A stretch of 64,000 bases of DNA from an uncultured Pseudomonadota bacterium (GCA_902826775.1 CADEHE010000007.1:186001-250000); one strand, 5' to 3'. Shown: positions 15,611 through 24,190, numbered from the stretch's first letter. Notes: generated by a model not told the origin, from the letters alone. Numbers and translations are program-made.

Positions 15611-16459
15611 TTATAGCCCCGCCTGCAGCAGGTCTTCGGCTCGATGCAGCAGCCCGGGATGGGAGTAGACGCGGCCGTTCGCCGCCTTGAATATGATGTA
15701 CGGCGTTCTCGGCTCGCCCGCCACGACCCGCAGTAGCGCGCCGTTGGCAGCCAACACTTGTTGCGACTGTGCGCTCGGTTCGACGCCTGGCAAGCCCGTC
15801 CCGCCCGTAAAGCGCCCGCGCTGGTGCTCTTGCAGAAGCGTGAGCGCCTGCGCCTGCGGCGCCTGAAGCAGCTGGGCCGCCAAGTTCGTGCTGCTGGGAT
15901 CGAGCACAGCCACCGGTATCCAATGCACGCGAACTTTCCCCGCGTCGACCAGTGGTCGAAGTTGGTCGTTGAGCTCCGCACAAAAGTGGCAGTTCAGATC
16001 GATGAAGGCGTGGACCAAGAGCCCGGAGGTGCCATCAGTGAATCCCGTGGCCTTGCCGATCGAATCGATCAGTTCGCCGCTTTTCTGTGGCACAGGCTCC
16101 GGCTTTGCGCTAGGCATCCCGGGCGCGAGTTCGTGCGCCTTCATGGCTGCGACGGTGAGGTTGTCGCCCTTTTCGTCGAAGAGCGCGCCCACCAGGAGTG
16201 TCTTAGTGCCGTTCGGAATCCACGCAACGAAGCGTTCGTTCTTGGCGCGCACCAAGGCGCCGCGGATGCCCGGGGGACCGTCAATCAGTTTCTCGAGCTG
16301 GGCTTGGCCGGCGCTGGAGCGAGCGACGAACTGTTTGAGTTCGGCTTCCGTTGCTTCGCTGACGGCGCGAGTCTGGTGGCGCGCGCCGAGATACGCGGCG
16401 AGCGGCGCGAGCGTGGCGGCCAGAACAAGGGTTATCACTAGGATTCGAGTGCGTGTCAT
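15611..16459 (-). CDS. dsbG: DsbG/DsbC-like thiol:disulfide isomerase
   Basis: An N-terminal hydrophobic segment (ILVITLVLAATLAPLAAYLG) directs this 282-residue protein to the periplasm. It has a dimerisation-type N-terminal half and a thioredoxin-fold C-terminal half with FIDLNCHFCAEL, the CxxC active site, and a TPYIIFK segment at the expected cis-proline position. The layout is that of DsbC/DsbG isomerases, which repair disulfides. Conjugation systems of the F and ICE types commonly carry their own copy for assembly of cysteine-rich transfer proteins. Confidence 0.85.
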   Translation of the reverse strand: MTRTRILVITLVLAATLAPLAAYLGARHQTRAVSEATEAELKQFVARSSAGQAQLEKLIDGPPGIRGALVRAKNERFVAWIPNGTKTLLVGALFDEKGDNLTVAAMKAHELAPGMPSAKPEPVPQKSGELIDSIGKATGFTDGTSGLLVHAFIDLNCHFCAELNDQLRPLVDAGKVRVHWIPVAVLDPSSTNLAAQLLQAPQAQALTLLQEHQRGRFTGGTGLPGVEPSAQSQQVLAANGALLRVVAGEPRTPYIIFKAANGRVYSHPGLLHRAEDLLQAGL

Positions 16460-16493
16460 GGGGATGGTGCCCTTACGTTAATCGTACGTGAGC

Positions 16494-17282
16494 TTAGAGT
16501 GGCCGGCGCCGGCGCTTCAGCATCTGGCGTGCTGCATTTACTCCAGCAATGCGCAGCAATAGCTTGCCGAGCGCCCACAGCAAGCCGACCTTCACCAAGC
16601 CGACGAAGCCTACGACCAGCAGCACGAGGATCAGCAGAAGACCAATCGGGCCGGCGTCGAATTCATCTTCTTGGTTGGCAGCGCGATCGAGCGGTTCTCC
16701 CACGCGCCAAGTGCCAGGCGGGGTGACTGCACGTAGTTCGCTGCCGGGACCGCGTCCGACGCCCACGACCTCTCGGCCGCCAAGCGCATCGGTTGGGTTG
16801 ACGCCCATCTTCGCCATGATTTTGTGGGTGTATACGACGTAGTCCTGATAGACACCGCGCGTGCCCATGTTGTACGCACCCACGGCGCGCCAGACCGCGA
16901 GGTCGACGTCGCCGTACACTGCCTTGGTCAACGTGTGAAACTCGTTGAAGATAGTTCGCGAAAGACTGCTCTGCGTGGCCGGGCGAAAGATGTTGGCAAG
17001 CGAAATGCCCGAGCGCGAAAGGTGGATGCTGTTGATCTGCATCGCACCCATGTCGATATTGTGCTCAAGTTCGAGCAGCTCCCTGGCTTTGGCGATGGCG
17101 GCCGGCTCGCTGCTTAGCATGTAGGAGCGATCCGATGTGTTGTCTCGAATGGCGAACGGCTCGCCGTTGGATTCCACCGCGCGGATCGCGTCCAAAACTG
17201 CGTCTAGGTTGATCGTAGTGGCGGCGATCGCCAGAGCGACCATAAACAGCAGCGACCACACAGGGAGCGTCGTTCGATTCAT
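16494..17282 (-). CDS. Lytic transglycosylase (VirB1/R64 PilT type) with membrane-anchored tail
   Basis: After a signal segment the 262-residue protein has a lytic transglycosylase core: IRAVESNGEPFAIRDN with the catalytic Glu in AVESNG, and NIDMGAMQINSIHL, the conserved GxMQIN motif. It would open the murein layer for the secretion channel or pilus. Unlike simple VirB1 proteins it ends in a long hydrophobic helix (IGLLLILVLLVVGFVGLVKV) and a basic tail, so it may stay attached to the inner membrane. It follows stbB by only 9 bases, which links channel building and partition in one transcript. Confidence 0.85.
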   Translation of the reverse strand: MNRTTLPVWSLLFMVALAIAATTINLDAVLDAIRAVESNGEPFAIRDNTSDRSYMLSSEPAAIAKARELLELEHNIDMGAMQINSIHLSRSGISLANIFRPATQSSLSRTIFNEFHTLTKAVYGDVDLAVWRAVGAYNMGTRGVYQDYVVYTHKIMAKMGVNPTDALGGREVVGVGRGPGSELRAVTPPGTWRVGEPLDRAANQEDEFDAGPIGLLLILVLLVVGFVGLVKVGLLWALGKLLLRIAGVNAARQMLKRRRRPL

Positions 17283-17291
17283 GGTGGCCCC

Positions 17292-17738
17292 TTATTGCTC
17301 TTCGAATGCCGCGAACATGCTGGATATCGCGTCGCGTTGAACCTGGGCATCGGGCGGATCGGAAGGCCCGGGGCTTTGCTCTGCTGCCGGCTGGTTCTCC
17401 AGGAACAGCTGGCGCTGCAGCCCTTTGGTCGCCAGACGCACCAATAGCGGTGACTTGCTGCGACGGCGGGTGAGCGCCTCCAAGATCGTGCTGTCGCGTC
17501 GCGGATCGAGGCGAAGCTGCAAGACCATCGCTTTGGCGCCGTCAGTCTCCGGCAAAGCGGAGTAGGCGAGGAAGGCTTTCGGATCGCCTTCGCTCAACTC
17601 CACCTGCATACCCAGAGCAATCAGGGCACGCAAGGCGTCAAGGCGGCGGCGCCCGCCTGGAACGCGCGCGAGTTGTTTGATGAGCGCGGCATCGGCGTCG
17701 CCATGCAGATACACGCTGAGGCGAATGTCCTTACTCAC
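17292..17738 (-). CDS. stbB: StbB/ParR-like plasmid partition adaptor
   Basis: The 148-residue protein starts at a GTG that overlaps the parM stop (GTGA). The N-terminal KDIRLSVYLHGDADAALIKQ and RRLDALRALIALGMQVEL resemble a ribbon-helix-helix centromere-binding domain. The C-terminal half contains the charged, probably disordered tail expected to contact the actin-like ATPase. ParR/StbB proteins bind a centromere next to the operon and cap ParM filaments. The tight coupling to the ParM gene is the main support for the assignment. Confidence 0.75.
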   Translation of the reverse strand: MSKDIRLSVYLHGDADAALIKQLARVPGGRRRLDALRALIALGMQVELSEGDPKAFLAYSALPETDGAKAMVLQLRLDPRRDSTILEALTRRRSKSPLLVRLATKGLQRQLFLENQPAAEQSPGPSDPPDAQVQRDAISSMFAAFEEQ

Positions 17739-18727
17739 GCAGCAACCTGCGGAGAGGCAGCCGACGAAACGCTCTTGGCAAGGTAGTGGTAGCCGTGTGC
17801 GTTGGCCGCTTGCGCGTCTTTGACCATGAGTACCCGACAATCCGGATAAGCCAGCCGCACCGGCTCGGTAAACACATGCGCACCGCCACCGCAGGTCAGA
17901 ATCAGATCGGGGCGCTGGCCCTGCACCGAGCGAATCCAAGCGACGATTGTCTTGCCTACGCCGTGCAACGCCTTGTGCAGTAACGGCTGCAGGTCGATTG
18001 CTTGATCGCGAAAGTAAAATGGCTTAACCCCGAGTACGGCGGTTTCCACTTCCCAAGCCGCGGGGCTTAGGCGATAGTTCTCGTTCAGCATTCGCGCAAC
18101 CACGCGGTAGACTTGTTCCATGCCGGCGTTGAGCGAGCCGCCCGATGCGGGGTTTAGAACCAGGTTCTGCACGACGACGGCATCGGTCGTGAAGTAACCC
18201 ACGTCCAGCACTAGGACTGCTTTCTTGTTAACGTCAGGGTTGCTCGCAGCGTGGTGCCAGAACGCTCCAACCGGCTCTGGGACGCAGGCGGCGTGCTCGA
18301 TCAGCAACTCCCCTTTGTGTGTTGCATGCCTACCCCGCCAGCGGCCAATCAACTCCTGCCGATAGCGTCGTTCGTTGAACTGACTCACCGGCGCCCCGAG
18401 CACCACCCGCCAGGGACCTAAGGACTGTTCGGCCAAGCGTTCCAGTACCGATTGCAGCAAGACCCGATAGTCCCGACTATCCGACCAGTTCGGAAACACC
18501 CGGAGGTCGAAGTTGGCCCCTGCGAGCAAAGCAGCCTGATCGCCGACCTCCCACACTTCACCGTCCACCACGACGCGTTGGGTGTTGGCTCGCATCAACG
18601 AGGCATCGCCTTGTTGAGCCACTGCGATGCTCGCGTACTGCAAAAACCCGCGCTCGGTTCGCAGTTTCACATGACCGTAGCCGAGATTGATGCCAGCGTA
18701 CCGAGGTTGGTGTAGGTGCGATTGCAT
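17735..18727 (-). CDS. parM: ParM/StbA actin-like plasmid partition ATPase
   Basis: The protein has the actin-fold signatures of ParM/StbA: GINLGYGHVKLRT (phosphate 1 loop), the segment GEVWEVGDQA, VLDVGYFTTDAVVV (phosphate 2) and LTCGGGAHVF (adenosine motif). Such proteins form dynamic filaments that push plasmid copies apart. The ATG at 18727 is chosen because it has AGGGGA upstream and puts the first motif at residue 12. It overlaps the downstream adaptor gene by four bases and lies just after direct repeats that may be its centromere. Confidence 0.88.
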   Translation of the reverse strand: MQSHLHQPRYAGINLGYGHVKLRTERGFLQYASIAVAQQGDASLMRANTQRVVVDGEVWEVGDQAALLAGANFDLRVFPNWSDSRDYRVLLQSVLERLAEQSLGPWRVVLGAPVSQFNERRYRQELIGRWRGRHATHKGELLIEHAACVPEPVGAFWHHAASNPDVNKKAVLVLDVGYFTTDAVVVQNLVLNPASGGSLNAGMEQVYRVVARMLNENYRLSPAAWEVETAVLGVKPFYFRDQAIDLQPLLHKALHGVGKTIVAWIRSVQGQRPDLILTCGGGAHVFTEPVRLAYPDCRVLMVKDAQAANAHGYHYLAKSVSSAASPQVAA

Positions 18728-18734
18728 GTGTCCC

Positions 18735-19820
18735 CTAATGATGGTTGGTGCGCGTTGGTGTGCAGGGCTTCGCTTCGCGTTCTTGTGGCGCCGTATTTGC
18801 GCGACCCTCCGTGCCACACTTCTCAGCTTCCTGGGCAAGTGAAATCAGACGGTTGCGACCGCGTTTTTTCGACGGTTGCGTGATTTCCCCTCCCCTATTT
18901 GCGCGACCCACCGTGCCACACTTGGCCCTGACAGGGCGCACGCGTACGGACCAGTGCCATTGCGGCAAGTCGAAAAGCGCTCGCGCACCCTCTCGAATCT
19001 TGAGCAGTTGTGCGACCTGCTTGTCGAATTGCAAATAGAAAGGCGAGTGCTTACGCATACCCAGCAGACGCAGGAAGGTTCGCGTCAGCCGTTTGGGCAC
19101 CACCAATATTTGCGGCTCCGACCCGCGCATGCAGGTCGTGGCTCCGCGCGGCATGTAGCCGCCCCTCCCCCGCTCGCCTCGAACCATGAACCGCCAGACA
19201 CACATCGGCGGCATGTTCTGAATGAAACGCCCGTCTATGTAGAGCACCAGCAGCGCACGCGGCAAATAGCGCTTGTCGCGCGCAACCTCGCTCTGCAGGT
19301 AGCGATCGGCACGCTTCTTCAGTGCCGCGCTTGCAGCACACACCGCGCTGTAGGCCGCCCTTCGCGCTTCGAACGGGTGCGGGCGCTCTCCGCCGGCGGG
19401 CATAACCGCGGCAGCGCGCACCGCGCTCTCCAGGATCTCGATGTCTTCAAGTGGATAGACCCCGCGCCGAAGCCATTCGGCGCATGCCTCGCAGACGCGA
19501 AGCGCCTCTTGCTGCGCCCAGAGCGCGACCGCCGTCATGTGTTCGATCATGCGGTCGATCTCAGTCAATTCGCGCAGATCCAATAACATCTGGGAACTGG
19601 CGTCGACGCCGTGGCGGCGCAGCACGCGCTGATCGAGCTTGCGCACGCTGCTGGTGCCGACCTTGAAGTACAAGCGGGGCACGCCAAGCGCATTGCGCCG
19701 GCGCTGCCCGAGCCATGGGTGTACCCCTTCGAAGCGGCGTGCGCGAAAAGCATCGAGCGCCTTGGTGCGTCGGTGCACCAGCCGATCAAAGTGGGCGTAG
19801 AAGTCCGTATCCGTCCTCAC
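18735..19820 (-). CDS. Unrecognised plasmid protein upstream of parM
   Basis: I do not recognise this approximately 360-residue basic protein. It has long helical stretches (DLRELTEIDRMIEHMTAVAL, YSAVCAASAALKKRADRYL) and a middle section YLPRALLVLYIDGRFIQNMP. The C-terminal tail contains two copies of a CGT.GRAN motif separated by 34 residues; these are encoded by 28-bp direct repeats. The GTG at 19820 is used because the control element shared with two other operons lies directly upstream. An in-frame ATG at 19928 with AGGAG is the alternative. A role in replication or partition is possible from position only. Confidence 0.6.
   Translation of the reverse strand: MRTDTDFYAHFDRLVHRRTKALDAFRARRFEGVHPWLGQRRRNALGVPRLYFKVGTSSVRKLDQRVLRRHGVDASSQMLLDLRELTEIDRMIEHMTAVALWAQQEALRVCEACAEWLRRGVYPLEDIEILESAVRAAAVMPAGGERPHPFEARRAAYSAVCAASAALKKRADRYLQSEVARDKRYLPRALLVLYIDGRFIQNMPPMCVWRFMVRGERGRGGYMPRGATTCMRGSEPQILVVPKRLTRTFLRLLGMRKHSPFYLQFDKQVAQLLKIREGARALFDLPQWHWSVRVRPVRAKCGTVGRANRGGEITQPSKKRGRNRLISLAQEAEKCGTEGRANTAPQEREAKPCTPTRTNHH
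18794..18923. repeat. Two 28-bp direct repeats upstream of parM, candidate centromere
   Basis: Copies at 18794-18821 and 18896-18923 differ at one base and are 102 bp apart. They lie 67-197 bases upstream of the parM start, inside the 3' end of the preceding gene, where they also encode a repeated CGT.GRAN peptide. ParMRC systems keep their centromere (parC) upstream of parM as direct repeats. Confidence 0.55.
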
Positions 19821-19828
19821 ACCCTCCC

Positions 19829-19875
19829 TTTCGCGGGCCGTGACGGAAATAGGTCGGTTTTTGCCTACATCGGAA
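19829..19875 (-). promoter_or_regulatory. Shared control element, copy A
   Basis: The 47-base stretch matches copy B (41038-41085) at about four fifths of positions. In gene sense it reads GCAAAAAC, 9 bases, then TCCGTCACGGCCCGCGAAA. It lies 9 bases upstream of the GTG of the gene preceding parM, in the same orientation relative to the gene as copies B and C. It is probably a common operator or promoter for transfer and maintenance operons. Confidence 0.6.
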
Positions 19876-19995
19876 AAACTTTCTGGGCGCTGTGGGGCGG
19901 CGCTGGGCAGTGTGTCGCGCTGCCTCATTCACTCCTGCCGCCCCGCGCGCGCTACCAAGCGCTGTCCGGCAGCAGAAGGCAGCAGCAGCCGGTTT

Positions 19996-20358
19996 TTAAC
20001 GCTTGAACCAGCGCCAGCGATGCTGCATCAGCCGGCACATCAGCAAGCGAGACTGCGCGCGAGCCCATTCGACCGTGTGCAGCAGCGTTTCATACGCCAG
20101 CCCTGCCAACGCGAGCACCCAAAGAGCACGTGAGTAGGCGACGTAGTTTCCGCCTGCGCTGAGCGCGTAAACCGCGAGTGCGTTCGCTACGGTCAAAAGG
20201 CTAGCGAAGCCCAGAGCGCGCAGCCCGTGGTGGCGGCGGAATTGCGAGAAGGCGGTTGGCGTCAGGCGGTTGAGCGCGCCAGCGACGAGGACGCGCGGCC
20301 CGAGGAGCAGACCGGCCGAGGCTAATGCGATTTGGCTGAGTATCAATTGGTTTTGCAT
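19996..20358 (-). CDS. Small multi-pass membrane protein
   Basis: The 120-residue protein has about three hydrophobic segments (ILSQIALASAGLLLGPRVLV, LGFASLLTVANALAVYAL, YSRALWVLALAGLAYETLL) and a basic C-terminal tail ending MQHRWRWFKR. The ATG has AAAGGA upstream. The role is unknown. It diverges from the coupling-protein operon and its promoter must share the same 140-base intergenic region, so it may be co-regulated with the transfer genes. Confidence 0.65.
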   Translation of the reverse strand: MQNQLILSQIALASAGLLLGPRVLVAGALNRLTPTAFSQFRRHHGLRALGFASLLTVANALAVYALSAGGNYVAYSRALWVLALAGLAYETLLHTVEWARAQSRLLMCRLMQHRWRWFKR

Positions 20359-20434
20359 AGTGATCCTTTCAAATCCGTCTTGATTGACGGTAGTGCCACC
20401 TTCTCACGAGTCGGCGCAAATGCAAGTTTCCCCG

Positions 20435-20479
20435 GCGCTGTCGCCAAAACGAGGGGTTTTGGCGTCACACGCGGCGAAA
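20435..20479 (+). promoter_or_regulatory. Shared control element, copy C, with a 9-bp palindrome
   Basis: In gene sense it reads GCCAAAAC, 11 bases, then GCGTCACACGCGGCGAAA, matching copy B at 16 of the last 18 positions. It contains a perfect inverted repeat (20442-20450 with 20456-20464, 5-nt loop). It ends 21 bases before the ATG of the coupling-protein operon, just before the Shine-Dalgarno AGGAGG. Confidence 0.6.
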
Positions 20480-20500
20480 TAGACCAGGAGGGGGTCTCTT

Positions 20501-20782
20501 ATGCCGACGTTACGCAGCCTTGCGGTTTTCACCGCACTCTATCTTGCGAGCCTGGTGTGCATGGTGCCGGGCGCCGACGTGCCTGGTTTGAGCGGGGCGA
20601 TCTTTGGGGTAGCTGGCTTCCTGTTCGTGTTTCCGATCGATCGGGTACGCGCCTTCTATCTTTGGGCGAGCGAATCGCTACGCGTGGTGCGCGAGTACCG
20701 AACCTGCGTGGTGACCTCCCCCGCGCTGATGGCCGAGGACCCCGAGTGGCACTACATCGGCGTGATCGAGCAGTACCGCTGA
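20501..20782 (+). CDS. Two-TM protein, likely membrane partner of the coupling ATPase
   Basis: The 93-residue protein consists of two membrane helices (LAVFTALYLASLVCMVPGAD and GLSGAIFGVAGFLFVFPIDR) and a cytoplasmic tail with YRTCVVTSPALMAEDPEWHY. AGGAGG precedes the ATG. The next gene encodes a coupling-protein ATPase that lacks the usual N-terminal membrane helices, so this gene probably supplies them as a separate subunit. The spacing is 18 bases on the same strand. Confidence 0.7.
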   Translation: MPTLRSLAVFTALYLASLVCMVPGADVPGLSGAIFGVAGFLFVFPIDRVRAFYLWASESLRVVREYRTCVVTSPALMAEDPEWHYIGVIEQYR

Positions 20783-20800
20783 ACCCAGGCGAGCGCCTCC

Positions 20801-22219
20801 ATGAATCTGTACGTGACCCGCGATGGGATGGTGCGACACGAGGCGGTAGTCGGCAAAACGGGTTCGGGCAAAACAAAATACATGCTCGCGCGACTAGCGC
20901 AGCAGATCCGGGCGGGCGGCGGCGCGTTCATTCTCGATTCCAAAGAAGAATACGACTTCCGCGACGAACTCTATTCCCTTTGCCGCAGCTACGGACGCGA
21001 ATCGAGCTTTCGCTGCGTCAACATCAACAATGCAGCCGAAAGCCACACTTACAACCCGCTGCTGCGAGGTGATGCAGTCGCGGTTGCCTCGCGATTCACC
21101 GACACCGTCGACGTCGGAGCCAACGCAACCGCAGAGCATTTTCGCTCGCAGTCGAACCTGGCGTTGACCGCCGGGCTGACGCCGATCAAGGCGCTCGATC
21201 TGGCGTACAACCCTCGCGATCTCTACATCCTGCTTTCCAATCCGAACGCGATGGAGTGGCTGCTGCGACAATTGCCCGAAAAGAGCGCCCCGCGGCAAAG
21301 TTTCGACATCTGGCTTGAGTCGTTTCGCCAGTACGACCCCGTCCAGAAGCGCGTGCGGATCAACACGCAGATGATGCGCACTCAGATCGGCGGCGTCATC
21401 TCGCGTCTGTTTATCTACTCGGTCGGGGAAATGGGCAAGGTGCTGAGCAGCTATAGCCCCGAAGTCGACTTGCTGGAAGCGATCGACAACCGCCAGATCG
21501 TCTACTTCATGATCCCGTCGCTGGACAAATCGGAAGCCGCGCTCGCTTTTGCGCGCCTGTTCATGTCCGATCTGCGCAGCGTGCTGGCGCAGCTGTTTCG
21601 CCGTGGGAAACGGCACCTACCGGCGATCCCACACCTGACTTTCATGGACGAATTCGGCAGTTATGCGATGCAACTCGTCGCGCAGCTCTTCGAGATGGGG
21701 CGCTCGGCGCGCGTCGGACTGATACCGATGTTCCAAACCTACGCCAATATCAAGAAGGTCAGCGAAGACTTTGCGGACCAAGTCATGGGCAACGTGGAGC
21801 TGCAGACCTTCTTGCAATTGGGTGACCCCAACACCTGCGAATGGGCCGCCACCATTTTTGGTGAGGTGCTGCGCAAATTTAGACTCGAATCGCGCGGCCA
21901 AACGCGCGCTTCGGGAAACACCAATCTGAGCCTCGAAGTATTCCACAACATGAGCAAGTCGCGTACCGAGTCGGTCACCACACGCGAGGACTACGACTAC
22001 CGCGTGCGCCCGGAGGAGTTTTCTGGCTTGGACATCGGTCAGGCTTTCGTTTGGGCAAAGATGGCCAACAGCGGCTGGAGAGTTCGCTTTCCTTTGGTGG
22101 AACCGCGTGCCACCTACCCCTTCGAGCTGGTGCGCTACGAAGTACCGAAGCGCGCCGGTCTGGCGCTATCTGACAAGTACGACGCGGAATTCTCCTCTGC
22201 CGAACATGCAGTCCACTAA
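20801..22219 (+). CDS. traD: Type IV coupling protein ATPase (TraD/TraG-like)
   Basis: Type IV coupling proteins bring the relaxase-DNA complex to the secretion channel. Here the Walker A motif GKTGSGKT is at residues 18-25, Walker B is LTFMDEFGS, and the C-terminal region AFVWAKMANSGWRVRFPLVE matches the end of the TraG/TraD ATPase core. FQTYANIKK and the QLGDPNTCEWAA segment are typical of the TraD_C part. At 472 residues with no membrane helix it is shorter than full-length TraD; the missing transmembrane part is probably the preceding 93-residue protein. It overlaps the helicase gene by 14 bases. Confidence 0.9.
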   Translation: MNLYVTRDGMVRHEAVVGKTGSGKTKYMLARLAQQIRAGGGAFILDSKEEYDFRDELYSLCRSYGRESSFRCVNINNAAESHTYNPLLRGDAVAVASRFTDTVDVGANATAEHFRSQSNLALTAGLTPIKALDLAYNPRDLYILLSNPNAMEWLLRQLPEKSAPRQSFDIWLESFRQYDPVQKRVRINTQMMRTQIGGVISRLFIYSVGEMGKVLSSYSPEVDLLEAIDNRQIVYFMIPSLDKSEAALAFARLFMSDLRSVLAQLFRRGKRHLPAIPHLTFMDEFGSYAMQLVAQLFEMGRSARVGLIPMFQTYANIKKVSEDFADQVMGNVELQTFLQLGDPNTCEWAATIFGEVLRKFRLESRGQTRASGNTNLSLEVFHNMSKSRTESVTTREDYDYRVRPEEFSGLDIGQAFVWAKMANSGWRVRFPLVEPRATYPFELVRYEVPKRAGLALSDKYDAEFSSAEHAVH

Positions 22220-24017
22220 AGCTCGCGTTCGGCCGAGCCCTTTTGACCTGAACGATGCGCAGGCCGCGTTTTGCCGCGAGGACCATCACAGCATCTGCAT
22301 CGCTTGCCCCGGCTCCGGCAAGACGCGAGCCTTGCTTTCCAAGACGGCACGGCTGGCGACAAGCATCGGTGCCGCGCGCGTGATGGCGATCACCTTTACC
22401 CGCGCGGCAGCGCAAGAGATGCGCGAGCGCCTGCATCGGCTGCTCGGTTCCAACGCGCAGGCAATCAGATTATTCACGTTTCACGGGCTCGCCTACCGCC
22501 AACTCTCCGCGCACCAGCCAGTGAGGATTGTCAGCGACGCGGAGTCTCACGGCCTGCTGCTAAGGGCCAAGGAACGCGCCGGGTCTACGTTGGGCTTGGA
22601 TGCGCTCACCGAAGCTGTTAGCCGTTTCAAGCGGCATCTCGACCCGGCGACGCTAGCGGAAGGATCCGAGGACGCTTTCGCAGTGTTCACCGAGTACCAG
22701 CGCGCGATGAAAGCTCACGGTGTGATGGATATGGATGACTTGATGCTCGCGTTGCTACGCGGCTACGAAGACGGATCGATAAAGCCGTTCGATCTCGGCG
22801 CGATGCTCATCGATGAGTTTCAGGATTGCGATGAGGTTCAGCTGCGCGTAGCGCTGCACTACGGCAAACGCGATACGCGCGTGCACGTAGTCGCGGACGA
22901 CGATCAGTCCATTTATGGGTTTCGCGCTGGTCTTGGTTTCCATGCGATAGACCGGCTACGTGCGACGCTTGACGCCAAGCAATTCTTGCTCGATCAAAAC
23001 TATCGCTGCACCCCGCAAATAGTCGCGCTGGCTGATCGCGTTATCCAACACAACCGTCTGCGATTCCCCAAACTGCTGAGGTCCGCCTCGAAACTCAGCG
23101 GTGAACCCTGCGTGCTGGAGGCCTCTTCGCCCTTCTCCGAGGCCGAAGCAATCGTAAAGGCGCACAACGCCGGCGTGCCGCTTACCGTCCTGGCTCGAGT
23201 CAATCAGTGGCTAGACCCAATCGAGTTGATGGCGATCAGCGCAGGCTTGTCGGTACGGCGAACCGGCAATACAACGTTCTTGTCTCGCGCACACGTGACG
23301 CAAGCCATCGCCGCGCTACGACTCGCGCTCGAACCCTCGGACAGTTTGGCGCTGCTGTCCGTCTTGCAGCTTAGTTCACTCGGGTTCAATACGCTAACCG
23401 CGCTGGAGAACGCTTTGCCGAGCGAGAGCATCTCGAGCGCGCTTTCGTTGCTCTATGAAAGTTCGATCCTGGTGCCCCTATCGAAGGATGATTCGACGCG
23501 GGTACGTGAGCTGCGCAGTGTGCTAGGCGAATGGATCGATGCCGCATCGCGGGCTTCGATCGGCAGCGTTCGCGAGCGAGGCAGGCTGTTGAACGTGGCG
23601 GTGACCGCGTTGCTGAAGTCGCTGAACCAGTTCGTTTCGTCAGAGTGGCACAAGCAAGACATTGCCACGCTCTCCAGGTTAATTGCCGAGCGCATGGAGG
23701 GGCCGCTTGCAGGGCGTGTTCGCACGCTGGGTGAGTGGGCGCGGCGCATGCAGCGCAAAGGCAAGGACGAGCGAGCACTACGGCTCATGAGCATACATTC
23801 CGCAAAAGGTCTGGAGTTCGACCGCGTATGGCTTGCGGGATGCAACGAACGGGTGCTGCCCTACGACGGAAGCAATGTCGAAGAGGAGCGGCGGCTGTTC
23901 TACGTAGCGACTACTCGTGCGAAGGCGTCGCTCACGATTTCTTACGTGCGTGAGCAGGAACTACAACCCAGCCGCTTTGTTCTCGAAAGCGGAGTTGCGC
24001 CGATCACACTGCCGTGA
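22206..24017 (+). CDS. UvrD/Rep-family superfamily 1 helicase
   Basis: The protein of about 603 residues carries the SF1A helicase motifs in order: CPGSGKT (motif I, residues 34-40), AITFTRAAAQEM (Ia), MLIDEFQDCDE (II), VVADDDQSIYGFRAG (III), QNYRCTPQIV (IV), MSIHSAKGLEFDRVWLAG (V) and RRLFYVATTRAKASL (VI). It would unwind DNA 3' to 5'. The ATG at 22206 overlaps the coupling-protein gene in a different frame. Being in an operon with the coupling protein, it may help prepare or repair the transferred strand, which is inference. Confidence 0.92.
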   Translation: MQSTKARVRPSPFDLNDAQAAFCREDHHSICIACPGSGKTRALLSKTARLATSIGAARVMAITFTRAAAQEMRERLHRLLGSNAQAIRLFTFHGLAYRQLSAHQPVRIVSDAESHGLLLRAKERAGSTLGLDALTEAVSRFKRHLDPATLAEGSEDAFAVFTEYQRAMKAHGVMDMDDLMLALLRGYEDGSIKPFDLGAMLIDEFQDCDEVQLRVALHYGKRDTRVHVVADDDQSIYGFRAGLGFHAIDRLRATLDAKQFLLDQNYRCTPQIVALADRVIQHNRLRFPKLLRSASKLSGEPCVLEASSPFSEAEAIVKAHNAGVPLTVLARVNQWLDPIELMAISAGLSVRRTGNTTFLSRAHVTQAIAALRLALEPSDSLALLSVLQLSSLGFNTLTALENALPSESISSALSLLYESSILVPLSKDDSTRVRELRSVLGEWIDAASRASIGSVRERGRLLNVAVTALLKSLNQFVSSEWHKQDIATLSRLIAERMEGPLAGRVRTLGEWARRMQRKGKDERALRLMSIHSAKGLEFDRVWLAGCNERVLPYDGSNVEEERRLFYVATTRAKASLTISYVREQELQPSRFVLESGVAPITLP

Positions 24018-24190
24018 AACGAGGCGGATTCTTCTGGCTCATCGGCCAAATTTGTGCTGTCGTGGGACTGGCACTTTTCAAGGTCGTTCACGTGGTGTTT
24101 TCCAGCGTCTGGCAGAATCTCGTTGCGGTCAGGACTAACCTCGAACGAGAGCTTGCGGAATTGCGCGACCGCGATAGCGAGGAATTCTAA
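24014..24190 (+). CDS. Very small membrane protein, 58 residues
   Basis: A GTG at 24014 overlaps the helicase stop (GTGA) and opens a frame of 58 residues ending at a TAA at 24188-24190. The product starts MKRGGFFWLIGQICAVVGLA, forms one membrane helix, and ends in a charged amphipathic segment RTNLERELAELRDRDSEEF. The start-stop overlap, basic residue before the helix and acidic tail make it look like a real inner-membrane protein of the coupling operon rather than chance. Confidence 0.65.
   Translation: MKRGGFFWLIGQICAVVGLALFKVVHVVFSSVWQNLVAVRTNLERELAELRDRDSEEF

Noticed and set aside
15604..15981. Apparent 125-residue N-terminal extension of DUF1173
   Set aside because: It lies over the DsbG-like gene in another frame, is Arg/Ser/Cys-rich and unlike DUF1173.
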